Assembly (NCBI RefSeq): GCF_016924655.1
Contig: NZ_JAFFJU010000002.1
Location: 372,001-436,000, forward strand
Source of the DNA: Sphingomonas arenae
Lineage (GTDB): Bacteria; Pseudomonadota; Alphaproteobacteria; Sphingomonadales; Sphingomonadaceae
DNA: 64,000 nucleotides
Direction of reading: 5' to 3'
In this document: positions 47,698-57,871 of the stretch, one piece after another
Layout of the letters: the number at the start of each line of letters is the position of its first letter
Numbering within the stretch: the first letter of the stretch is position 1
Program-made: the position numbers and the translations under genes
The notes under the pieces: generated by a model
What the model saw: the letters and a program-made list of their open reading frames with translations, nothing else
Told to the model about the DNA's origin: nothing
Databases searched by the model: none

Positions 47698-48294
47698 TCA
47701 AGCGACGGGACGCCGCGCCCTCAGCGCCTGTGCCAGCGTGCCCTCGTCAAGGTAGTCGAGTTCGCCTCCCACGGGCAGGCCGTGCGCCAGCTGCGTCAGC
47801 CGCACAGGGAACTTCTCCAGCCGCTCCGCGAGGTAATGCGCGGTCGTCTGGCCTTCGAGAGTAGCGTTCATGGCGAGCACCACCTCGTCGATGCCCCCGG
47901 CCGCGACACGTTGAATGAGACTTTCGACATGCAAATTTTCCGGCCGAACGCCTTCCAATGCGGACAATCGGCCGCCGAGCACATGATATTTGCCCGGAAA
48001 CAGCCGCGAACGATCGAGCGCCCAGAGGTCAGAGACTTCCTCGACCACGCACAGGCTGCGCTCGTCGCGTCGCGGGTCACGGCAGATGGCGCAAGGGTCG
48101 GAGGTGTCGACATTGCCGCAGGTAGAGCAGGTCGACAGGCGCTCCGACACGGTCTGAAGCGCTGACAGCAACGGCTGCAACGCGGCCTCGCGGCGCTTCA
48201 TCAGGTGCAGCACGGCGCGGCGCGCGGAGCGCGGCCCGAGTCCGGGCAAGCGGGCGAGCGCCCCGGCCAGTGCTTCGATTTCCTGGGATGCCAT
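47698..48294 (-). CDS. recR: recombination mediator protein RecR
   Basis: Works with RecF/RecO to load RecA on gapped DNA. 198 residues: helix-hairpin-helix ([19 protein letters not shown]), zinc-finger Cys4 ([16 protein letters not shown]), Toprim ([28 protein letters not shown]) and C-terminal [20 protein letters not shown]. Divergent from fmt by 46 bp. Confidence 0.97.
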   Translation of the reverse strand: MASQEIEALAGALARLPGLGPRSARRAVLHLMKRREAALQPLLSALQTVSERLSTCSTCGNVDTSDPCAICRDPRRDERSLCVVEEVSDLWALDRSRLFPGKYHVLGGRLSALEGVRPENLHVESLIQRVAAGGIDEVVLAMNATLEGQTTAHYLAERLEKFPVRLTQLAHGLPVGGELDYLDEGTLAQALRARRPVA

Positions 48295-48340
48295 GGGGTT
48301 CAGATAGGAATTTCCCGGCTTCTAGGCCATAGGGCCCGCC

Positions 48341-49252
48341 ATGCGGGTCATCTTCATGGGATCACCGGCCTTTGCCGTCCCGACACTCGACGCACTGGTG
48401 GAAGCGGGCCACGACATCGCCGCTGTCTACTGCCAGCCGCCGCGGCCGGCGAACCGGGGCAAGAAGCTGCAACCGACTCCCGTGCAGACGCGCGCGGAGG
48501 AGTTGGGCCTTGAGGTGCGCACCCCTGCCCGCCTGCGCGACGAGGAGGAGCAGCAAGGGTTCGCGGCGCTGCAGGCGGATGTGGCAGTGGTCGCCGCTTA
48601 TGGCCTGATTCTTCCGCAGCCGATCCTGGACGCGCCGCGCATGGGCTGCGTGAACGTCCACGCATCGCTGTTGCCACGATGGCGCGGCGCGGCGCCGATC
48701 CATCGTGCGATCCTGGCGGGGGACGCGGTGACAGGGCTCACCATCATGCAGATGGAGGCCGGGCTAGACACCGGACCCATGCTGCTGACCGGCGAGGTGC
48801 CGATCAACGGCAAAAACGCCGCGGAGCTGACCGACGAGCTGGCCCGGTTGGGGGCGGAGCTGATGGTCCGTTATCTCCAAGAGCCGGAGCGCTACGTCCC
48901 CGTGCAGCAGCCCGAGCAGGGCGTGACCTATGCTGCCAAGATCGACAAGGCCGAGGCTCGGATCGACTGGCACCGAAGCGCGGCGGAAATCGAGCGTCAG
49001 GTACGCGCCTTCGCGTCGGCGCCGGGCGCCTGGTTCGAGGTCGCGGGTGAGCGAATCAAGCTGCTTAGAGCTGAGGAGATGGATGCCCGCCTTCGCGGGC
49101 ATGACGGAGAGGTCTTGGATGACGGGCTGCTCATTGCGTGCGGCGAAGGCGCGCTCCAAGCGACGTTGGTGCAGCGCGCGGGACGCGGGCCGATGAGCCC
49201 GGATGAGCTGTTGCGTGGCTTCCCCATCCCGAAAGGCACCGTGCTGGCGTGA
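48341..49252 (+). CDS. fmt: methionyl-tRNA formyltransferase
   Basis: Formylates initiator Met-tRNA. 303 residues: [17 protein letters not shown], catalytic region [22 protein letters not shown], and [14 protein letters not shown]-terminal OB-fold tRNA-binding domain from about 205. At residues about 245-256 ([12 protein letters not shown]) the sequence is a translated REP-like hairpin (49075-49106), seemingly inserted in frame in a surface loop of the C-terminal domain. Otherwise intact. truA overlaps by four bases. Protein deformylation (def) is encoded nearby. Confidence 0.96.
   Translation: MRVIFMGSPAFAVPTLDALVEAGHDIAAVYCQPPRPANRGKKLQPTPVQTRAEELGLEVRTPARLRDEEEQQGFAALQADVAVVAAYGLILPQPILDAPRMGCVNVHASLLPRWRGAAPIHRAILAGDAVTGLTIMQMEAGLDTGPMLLTGEVPINGKNAAELTDELARLGAELMVRYLQEPERYVPVQQPEQGVTYAAKIDKAEARIDWHRSAAEIERQVRAFASAPGAWFEVAGERIKLLRAEEMDARLRGHDGEVLDDGLLIACGEGALQATLVQRAGRGPMSPDELLRGFPIPKGTVLA
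49075..49106. repeat. REP-like hairpin inside fmt
   Basis: Contains GCCCGC-CTTC-GCGGGC and matches the right arm of the aspS-side repeat (7677-7708) at 28 of 32 positions, including the flanking GGAGATGGA and TGACG. It lies wholly inside the fmt coding sequence and keeps the frame open. Confidence 0.85.
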
Positions 49253-50013
49253 CCCGGTGGAAGCTGATCCTGGAGTGGGATGGCGGGCCCTTCATGGGCT
49301 GGCAGCGGCAGGACCATGGCCCGTCGGTGCAGGCGGCGCTCGAGCGGGCTGCGCAAGCCATGACCGGTGAGGCGGTCACTGCCCATGCCGCCGGCCGCAC
49401 CGACGCCGGAGTGCATGCGCTCGGCATGGCGACGCACATCGACCTGGCCAGGGAGATGACGCCTCATCGGCTACGCGAGGGCTTGAACGCGCTGATGCGG
49501 CCCGATCCGGTGGCGGTGCTCAGTGCGGAGCCCGCCCCGAATGACTGGCATGCCCGCTTCTCCTGTGTAGGGCGGCGCTACCTGTACCGGATCGCCAACC
49601 GACGGCCGCCGCTGACGCTGGAGCGCGGGCGAGCGTGGCGCATCCCCCTGCCGCTTGACGTTCGCGCGATGGAAGAAGCGGCCGCCATGCTGGTTGGGAA
49701 GCACGATTTCACGACGTTCCGCTCGGTCCATTGCCAGTCCGAGAGTCCGGTGAAGACGCTTGATCGGCTGGAAGTCCAGCAGCACGGTGAAGAGGTCCAC
49801 ATCCATGCCGCCGCACGGAGCTTTCTGCATCACCAGGTCCGATCCATGGTGGGATGCCTGGCCCTGGTCGGACAGGGGCAATGGGGTCCAGAGCAGATGC
49901 GGACCGCGCTTGAGGCGCGGGATCGGGCGGCGCTGGGGCTGAATGCGCCGGCGCAGGGGTTGTACTTCGTGGAGGCGGTTTATCCCACTGGTGGGGAAGA
50001 GCGCTCGTCCTGA
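49249..50013 (+). CDS. truA: tRNA pseudouridine synthase A
   Basis: Makes pseudouridine at positions 38-40 of tRNA anticodon arms. 254 residues: [16 protein letters not shown], catalytic Asp in [30 protein letters not shown], and [20 protein letters not shown] start overlaps the fmt stop. The last three codons and TGA stop (GCTCGTCCTGA) lie in the left arm of a long inverted repeat. Confidence 0.96.
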   Translation: MTRWKLILEWDGGPFMGWQRQDHGPSVQAALERAAQAMTGEAVTAHAAGRTDAGVHALGMATHIDLAREMTPHRLREGLNALMRPDPVAVLSAEPAPNDWHARFSCVGRRYLYRIANRRPPLTLERGRAWRIPLPLDVRAMEEAAAMLVGKHDFTTFRSVHCQSESPVKTLDRLEVQQHGEEVHIHAAARSFLHHQVRSMVGCLALVGQGQWGPEQMRTALEARDRAALGLNAPAQGLYFVEAVYPTGGEERSS

Positions 50014-50097
50014 GCGGAGGACCGCAGGTCCGTAGTCGAAGGCCGTTAGTCGAGAAGAGCGCCCTTCGACTTCGCTGCGCCACGCTCAGGACGAGCG
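50002..50097. repeat. REP-like inverted repeat, family A, at the end of truA
   Basis: CGCTCGTCCTGAGCG (50002-50016) is exactly inverted as CGCTCAGGACGAGCG (50083-50097); inner blocks CCGTAGTCGAAGGCC and GCGCCCTTCGACTTCGC add further pairing. The left arm runs into the truA 3' end. Sits between truA and trxB, convergent genes, so it may terminate both. Confidence 0.85.
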
Positions 50098-50110
50098 GAG
50101 TTGTACGGCC

Positions 50111-51085
<975 letters not shown>

Positions 51086-51117
51086 TTAGTATCCGTTAGC
51101 TGGAGCGACAATGTCTG

Positions 51118-51212
51118 CGCTCGTCCTGAGCGGAGCAACGCGAAGTCGAAGGGCGCTCGCCGTCACCAACGCCCTTCGACTTCGCGCTGGCGCACTAAGC
51201 TCAGGACGAGCG
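51118..51212. repeat. REP-like inverted repeat, family A, between pyrG and trxB
   Basis: Left arm from 51118 (CGCTCGTCCTGAGCG, then CGAAGTCGAAGGGCG) and right arm to 51212 (CGCCCTTCGACTTCG from 51170, then CTCAGGACGAGCG at the end) form a long imperfect stem. Same family as 50002-50097. It lies 9 bp after the pyrG stop and upstream of trxB on the same strand. Confidence 0.85.
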
Positions 51213-51221
51213 AACACCCTG

Positions 51222-52868
<1,647 letters not shown>

Positions 52869-52936
52869 TTAAGTCGTGCGCGCAAGAACAGGCAAGCGGA
52901 ATCCGCTCGCGGCGAAAAAAGCTGGCCAGCTGTGGC

Positions 52937-53359
52937 TTACTGGGCGAGCGGAACGGCGCCGTTGTCGGCCGGCGCAGCAGGCTGCTGCGCGCCCGGAGCG
53001 GCGTTGTTCGGGGGAGCCGTGTTCGGCCCTGCCGGAGGAGCTGAGAGCGGATTACCGCCCTGCTCCAGCGGGCTGAGCGGCGCTGCCGGAGCGGTCTGGT
53101 TCACAAGGCTGGTATCGACCCGCTGCGTGTCGCCCCGCGTGCCGGCCACCGCGGCCAGCACGATGCAGAGCACCACGAAGATCCCCCCGAGGATGGAAGT
53201 CGCGCGCGTCAGGAAGTCCGCTGCACCACGCGCGGTCATCAACCCGGCCGAGCTGCCGCCAACGCCGAGACCGCCGCCTTCCGAGCGCTGCATCAGGATG
53301 ACGGCGCAAAGGGCGAAGGCGACCACGGCTTCGAGGATCAGCAGGAAGGTGAACAGCAT
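52937..53359 (-). CDS. secG: protein translocase subunit SecG
   Basis: Small inner-membrane component of SecYEG. 140 residues with two TM segments (FTFLLILEAVVAFALCAVILM and ILGGIFVVLCIVLAAVA) joined by the signature QRSEGGGLGVGGSSAGLM and followed by a long Pro/Ala/Asn-rich tail typical of alphaproteobacteria. Lies between tpiA and pyrG. Confidence 0.93.
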   Translation of the reverse strand: MLFTFLLILEAVVAFALCAVILMQRSEGGGLGVGGSSAGLMTARGAADFLTRATSILGGIFVVLCIVLAAVAGTRGDTQRVDTSLVNQTAPAAPLSPLEQGGNPLSAPPAGPNTAPPNNAAPGAQQPAAPADNGAVPLAQ

Positions 53360-53425
53360 GGGGGTCTTTCGGGATCGGAGTTGGCGCGCACTTAGCGTCG
53401 GCGGGCCCGCAGTTCAATCACCTGC

Positions 53426-54175
53426 TCAGGTCGCTGCGGCCTCGACGATGGGCAGGAAGTCACTTGCCTTGAGGCTTGCTCCGCCCACCAGCGCGCCGTC
53501 CACGTCGTCGATGGCGAAGATCTCGGAGGCATTCGAAGGCTTCACGGACCCGCCATAGAGGATGCGGACGGACTGGCCCTCCGCCCCGTAAGCGGCAATC
53601 AACCGCTCCCGCAAAGCCGAGTGCATCTCCGCGATCTCTGCGGTCGACGGAATCTTGCCGGTGCCGATGGCCCAGATCGGCTCGTAGGCCACGGAGAAGT
53701 TCGATCCCGCCGCTCCTTCACGAGGAAGGGATGCGTCGAGTTGCCGGGAGACCACCTCGACCGCGCGGCCGGCACTCCGGTCGGCATCGCTTTCGCCCAC
53801 GCAGAGGATGACGGAGAGGCCGGAGCGAAGACCGGATTCGGCCTTGGCGCGGACATGCTCGTCCTCTTCGCGGTGCGCATCGCGGCGCTCGGAATGACCG
53901 ACGATCACTAGGCTCGCGCCGGCATCGTGCAGCATGGCCGCGCAGATATCGCCGGTGTGGGCACCCTTTTCCTGGTGGTGCAGGTCCTGGCCGCCGATCG
54001 GAAAGCCGGGAACGGCGTCCGATGCACGATGGATCAGCGTCGCGGGCACGCATAGCGCGACGTCGACCCTGCCCTTCAGGCGCTCCGCGGCGTCGGCGAT
54101 CGCCCGAATCTCATCCAGGTCGGCGGACGTGCCGTGCATTTTCCAGTTGCCAGCCACGAGCTTGCGCCGAGTCAT
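53426..54175 (-). CDS. tpiA: triosephosphate isomerase
   Basis: Interconverts DHAP and glyceraldehyde 3-phosphate. 249 residues: RRKLVAGNWKMHG (Lys12 equivalent), catalytic His in IVGHSERRDAH, catalytic Glu in AYEPIWAIGTGKIP, phosphate loop YGGSVKPSN and ALVGGASL. ATG 54175, with GGGGAG upstream, was preferred over an extension eight codons longer. Confidence 0.97.
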   Translation of the reverse strand: MTRRKLVAGNWKMHGTSADLDEIRAIADAAERLKGRVDVALCVPATLIHRASDAVPGFPIGGQDLHHQEKGAHTGDICAAMLHDAGASLVIVGHSERRDAHREEDEHVRAKAESGLRSGLSVILCVGESDADRSAGRAVEVVSRQLDASLPREGAAGSNFSVAYEPIWAIGTGKIPSTAEIAEMHSALRERLIAAYGAEGQSVRILYGGSVKPSNASEIFAIDDVDGALVGGASLKASDFLPIVEAAAT

Positions 54176-54284
54176 TCGATTCTCCCCTTGTTCAGCCAAG
54201 GGCGCCTAGCAAGCGGACTGCCTTGATGGGAAGGCAACGCGCCCCTAAAGCGCGCCATACCATTTCCAGCGAGATCGTCGCCGC

Positions 54285-56216
54285 ATGCTTTCCTCATTCC
54301 GCAAGCTGTCCAAATCCAAGGCAGGACCGATCTTCGCGGTGACCTTCCTGCTCCTGATCCTCGCGAGCTTCGCGCTGGCGGACATCAGCAACTTTCGGCA
54401 GGGCGGCGGCCTGTCCAGCGGGACATTGGCCCGCGTGGGCGGGGTGAGCCTTACGGAAGCCGAGGTGCAGGACGTCATCGACCGCCAGGTGCAGCAACTC
54501 CGGCAGACGAACCCCAACGCCACGCGCGCCGACATCGCGGGTGAGTTCGACGCCATCGTCAACGCGCTGCTGCAGGAGCGGACCCTCCGCGCTTATGCCG
54601 AGAAGCACGGTTTCCAGGTGTCGAAGCGACTGGTCGACGCGGAAATCGCGAAGATCCCTGCGGCGCGAGGCCTGGACGGTCGATTCAGCGAGCAGGCGTA
54701 CCAGCAGTTCCTGCAACAGCAGCGGCTGACGGACCAGCAGATCCGCAACGAGATCACCACTCTTCTTCTCCAGCGCTTGATGCTGACGCCAGTCGCGGCG
54801 AACGCGCGGATCCCGCTGGGCGTGGCACGGCCCTACGCGTCCATGCTGCTCGAGGGACGTGAGGGCGAGGTTGCCCTGGTGCCGACCCGCGCCTTTGCCG
54901 GCGGGCCCGCCCCGACTGAAGCAGAGCTGCAGCGTTTCTACCAGCAGAACCAGGCCCGCTACACGGTGCCGGAGCAGCGTCAGCTGCGGATCGCCAGGAT
55001 CGGTCCGGAGCAGCTCGGCAATGTGGCTCCGACGGAGCAGGAAATCGCGGCTTATTACAATGCCAACCGCGCGACCTATGGCGGTACCGAGCAGCGGGTG
55101 ATCAGCCGTGCCGTGGTCCCCGACCGAGCTGCGGCGGAGCAGATCGCTGCTCGCGCCAAGGCCGGTGGAACCTTCGCGGCGGCGGCAGCGCCGGCGGGCT
55201 TCAGCGCGGCGGACGTGTCGGTCGGTCCCCAGACACGGGAGCAGCTGACGCAACTCGCCGGGGCGCAGGTCGCCGCTCAGGTCTTCGGTGCCGCCTCGGG
55301 TACGGTGATCGGCCCTGTGCAGTCGGACCTTGGATGGAATGTCGTCAAGGTCGAAGCGATCAACCAGTCGGCCGGCCGAACCTTGGCCCAAGCCCGGGCG
55401 GAGATCGCCGAGCGGCTGGCCGCCGAGAAGCGCAAGAACGGCCTTGCGGACCTCGTCGCCAAGGTGGAGGACGGGATCGCCGACGGCCAGAGCTTCAGCG
55501 AGGTCGCGCAGGCCAACCGCCTGCCGATGCTGGAAACGCCGCCCCTGACTGCTGGTGGGATCGCGCCGTCCAATCCCGCTTTCCGTCTCCCGGCCGAGTT
55601 CGCGCAAATGCCGAAGTTCGCCTTCGAAATCGATCCTGACGACGATCCGGTCGTTGAGCCGCTGCCGAACGAAGGCGGCTATGCACTCCTCGCGGTCGGT
55701 GAAACCCGTGCGGCGGCGCCTGCGGCTTTCGCCTCGATCCGTGACCGGATTGCGGCCGACTTCATCGCCAAGCGCGCGTCCGACGGTGCTCGGGCCGCTG
55801 CCAATGCGGTGACGACTGCGCTCAACAAGGGGGCGAGCTTTGCCGACGCGCTGAAGCAGGCCGGCCGGCCCCTGCCCGCACCGGAGCCCCTGCGCGTGCG
55901 CCGCCTCCAGCTGCAGCAGTTCCAGGGCCAGGTCCCGCCTCCGTTGCAGATGCTGTTCAGCCTTTCGGCCGGGAAATCGCGGGTTGTCGCCGCGCCGGAG
56001 GGCCAAGGCTATTTCATCGTCAAGTTGAACCGGATCGTTCCGGGCGATGCGTCCACCCAGCCGGCGCTGGTTGCCCGGGTCCAGTCGGACTTCAACGAGA
56101 CGGGCTCCCGCGAGCTTGCCCAGCAGTTCATCAATGCGGCGCAGGCGGAGCTCGGGGTCAAGCGGGACGAAGCCGCGATCGCTGCGGCGAAGAAGCGGCT
56201 TACGACCGCCCAGTAA
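54285..56216 (+). CDS. ppiD: periplasmic peptidyl-prolyl isomerase / chaperone (PpiD-like)
   Basis: Inner-membrane-anchored chaperone near the Sec exit. 643 residues: short cytoplasmic N-end with TM (GPIFAVTFLLLILASFALAD), SurA-N-like domain, and a parvulin region about 240-370 (ISRAVVPDRAAAEQIAARAKAGGTF ... SDLGWNVVKVEAI). The parvulin domain looks degenerate versus active ones, as in E. coli PpiD. Divergent from tpiA by 109 bp. In related genomes trpE normally follows, but here trpG comes next after 8 bp. Confidence 0.88.
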   Translation: MLSSFRKLSKSKAGPIFAVTFLLLILASFALADISNFRQGGGLSSGTLARVGGVSLTEAEVQDVIDRQVQQLRQTNPNATRADIAGEFDAIVNALLQERTLRAYAEKHGFQVSKRLVDAEIAKIPAARGLDGRFSEQAYQQFLQQQRLTDQQIRNEITTLLLQRLMLTPVAANARIPLGVARPYASMLLEGREGEVALVPTRAFAGGPAPTEAELQRFYQQNQARYTVPEQRQLRIARIGPEQLGNVAPTEQEIAAYYNANRATYGGTEQRVISRAVVPDRAAAEQIAARAKAGGTFAAAAAPAGFSAADVSVGPQTREQLTQLAGAQVAAQVFGAASGTVIGPVQSDLGWNVVKVEAINQSAGRTLAQARAEIAERLAAEKRKNGLADLVAKVEDGIADGQSFSEVAQANRLPMLETPPLTAGGIAPSNPAFRLPAEFAQMPKFAFEIDPDDDPVVEPLPNEGGYALLAVGETRAAAPAAFASIRDRIAADFIAKRASDGARAAANAVTTALNKGASFADALKQAGRPLPAPEPLRVRRLQLQQFQGQVPPPLQMLFSLSAGKSRVVAAPEGQGYFIVKLNRIVPGDASTQPALVARVQSDFNETGSRELAQQFINAAQAELGVKRDEAAIAAAKKRLTTAQ

Positions 56217-56224
56217 GGGCGACG

Positions 56225-56812
56225 ATGCCCTCGGTCCTGGTCCTCGACAATGTCGACAGCTTCACCTTCACGCTGGTCGACTATCTGCGGAGCCTGGGCG
56301 CCGAAGTTCGGGTGGTCCGCAGCGACCAGTTGTCGGTGCCCGAAGCGCTCGGGTCGGGAGCAAATGGCTTCCTGATCTCGCCCGGGCCGGGGCGGCCCGA
56401 ACGGGCCGGGATCTCGGTCGATCTCGCCCGCGCCTGCATTGATGAGCGCCGGCCCCTCCTAGGCGTTTGCCTCGGGCACCAGGCGATCGGGATTGCCGCA
56501 GCTGCGACCGTGGCCAAGGCGGCGCCGATGCACGGCAAGACGGTGGAGCTTTCTCACAATGGCAGCGGGCTCTTCAACGGCCTCCCCTCGCCGTTCCAGG
56601 TCACCCGCTACCATTCCCTCGCCTTGTCGGATGTTCGGCCTCCCCTGGTTCCGAACGCGTGGAGCCCGGAAGGCGTGGTCCAGGGGGTGCGTCACCTGAG
56701 CGCGCCCGTGCACGGGGTTCAGTTCCACCCCGAGAGCATCATGTCCGAACATGGGCACGCCTTGCTCCGCTCGTTCGTAGCCCTCTGCGACAACGGCTCG
56801 CGTCACGGTTGA
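56225..56812 (+). CDS. trpG/pabA: anthranilate / aminodeoxychorismate synthase glutaminase subunit
   Basis: Supplies ammonia from glutamine to the synthase partner (TrpE or PabB). 195 residues, intact class I amidotransferase: [13 protein letters not shown] (nucleophile Cys), and [16 protein letters not shown] (catalytic His and Glu). Lacks trpE, trpD and trpC neighbours: lexA follows after 52 bp. The conserved trpG likely serves folate (p-aminobenzoate) if trpE is absent from the genome. Confidence 0.93.
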   Translation: MPSVLVLDNVDSFTFTLVDYLRSLGAEVRVVRSDQLSVPEALGSGANGFLISPGPGRPERAGISVDLARACIDERRPLLGVCLGHQAIGIAAAATVAKAAPMHGKTVELSHNGSGLFNGLPSPFQVTRYHSLALSDVRPPLVPNAWSPEGVVQGVRHLSAPVHGVQFHPESIMSEHGHALLRSFVALCDNGSRHG

Positions 56813-56825
56813 CGGCTGCCTGCAC

Positions 56826-56851
56826 GTTCGATACACGTTCTCCGTCTGTTC
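56826..56851 (+). promoter_or_regulatory. overlapping LexA (SOS) boxes, three GTTC half-sites
   Basis: GTTC at 56826, 56837 and 56848 are each 11 bp apart, giving two overlapping exact GTTC-N7-GTTC operators (spacers GATACAC and TCCGTCT). They end 13 bp before the lexA ATG at 56865, covering where promoter and start region should be: autorepression of lexA. Confidence 0.85.
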
Positions 56852-56864
56852 ACGGGGGACCGGG

Positions 56865-57524
56865 ATGCTTACCGCCAAGCAACGCGAGCTTCTGCTCTTC
56901 ATTCGCGATCATCTCCATTCGTCGGGGGTCAGCCCCAGCTTCGACGAAATGCGCGAAGCGCTGGACCTCAAGTCCAAGTCCGGGGTGCATCGCCTGATCT
57001 CCGCACTCGAGGAGCGGCAGTTCATCCGGCGCTTGCCCAATCGCGCCCGGGCGCTGGAAGTGTTGCGCTTGCCGGATGGCGCTTCTCCGGCCGGGTCGGA
57101 GGTCCCAGCTTCCGCCGCGAAGCCGGTTCCCATCGCAGCCAACGACACGATCGACATTCCGCTGCACGGACGTATCGCCGCGGGCACCCCGATCGAGGCT
57201 CTGCAGGGGTCGGAGAATTTCACCGTGCCGGCCGCGCTGCTCGGGCCGGGGGAGCATTACGCGCTGGAAGTGTCCGGTGATTCCATGGTGGAAGAAGGCA
57301 TTCTCGACGGCGACTTCGCGCTCATCCGGAAAGTCGACACGGCCCGTGATGGCGAGATCGTCGTCGCGCTGATCGACGAGGCCGAAGCCACCTTGAAGAC
57401 TTTCCGGCGGGAGGGGCAGATGGTGCGGCTCGATCCGGCGAACCGCAGCTACGAAGCGCAGCGCTACTCGCCCGACCGGGTGCGGATCCAGGGCCGTCTG
57501 GCCGGGCTCATCCGGCGCTACTGA
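56865..57524 (+). CDS. lexA: LexA repressor
   Basis: SOS master repressor with self-cleavage. 219 residues: winged-helix N-domain ([36 protein letters not shown]), cleavage site Ala106-Gly107 in [13 protein letters not shown], catalytic Ser140 in [14 protein letters not shown] and Lys178 in [10 protein letters not shown]. All needed residues are present. Its own operator region is upstream. Confidence 0.97.
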   Translation: MLTAKQRELLLFIRDHLHSSGVSPSFDEMREALDLKSKSGVHRLISALEERQFIRRLPNRARALEVLRLPDGASPAGSEVPASAAKPVPIAANDTIDIPLHGRIAAGTPIEALQGSENFTVPAALLGPGEHYALEVSGDSMVEEGILDGDFALIRKVDTARDGEIVVALIDEAEATLKTFRREGQMVRLDPANRSYEAQRYSPDRVRIQGRLAGLIRRY

Positions 57525-57526
57525 AG

Positions 57527-57871
57527 ATGAGCGAGCCTCGGATCGATTATGTCGAACTGCCATCCGCCACGGCGCATGAGCTGACTCGGGCATTTTATGC
57601 GAAGGCGTTCGGGTGGGCGTTTACGGACTATGGCCCGGACTATGCCGCAACCACCGACGGCAGCGTTGACGTCGGCTTGAACGGCCAGCCCGAAGACGCC
57701 CTGTCAGCTCCGCTACCGGTCATTCGAGTCGATGACTTGCAGGCGGCCTTCAACGCAGTGGCAAAGGCGGGCGGGACCATCGCCAAGGCCATCTTCTCAT
57801 TTCCGGGCGGTCGCCGGTTCCACTTCATCGATCCGGGCGGAAACGAACTTGCGGTGTGGCAAGCGGATTAG
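57527..57871 (+). CDS. VOC (glyoxalase/bleomycin resistance) superfamily protein
   Basis: 114 residues with the paired beta-alpha-beta-beta-beta units of one VOC domain: IDYVELPSATAHELTRAFYAKAFGWAF and a second copy IRVDDLQAAFNAVAKAGGTI with FHFIDPGGNELAVW. Starts three bases after lexA stops. Its 3' end overlaps the comEC 3' end by 47 bp (convergent). Function uncertain; may be a small-molecule binding or detoxification protein. Confidence 0.85.
   Translation: MSEPRIDYVELPSATAHELTRAFYAKAFGWAFTDYGPDYAATTDGSVDVGLNGQPEDALSAPLPVIRVDDLQAAFNAVAKAGGTIAKAIFSFPGGRRFHFIDPGGNELAVWQAD

Noticed and set aside
54294-56006. 570-codon open frame antisense to ppiD
   Set aside because: Shadow of ppiD, with no start signal or domain of its own.
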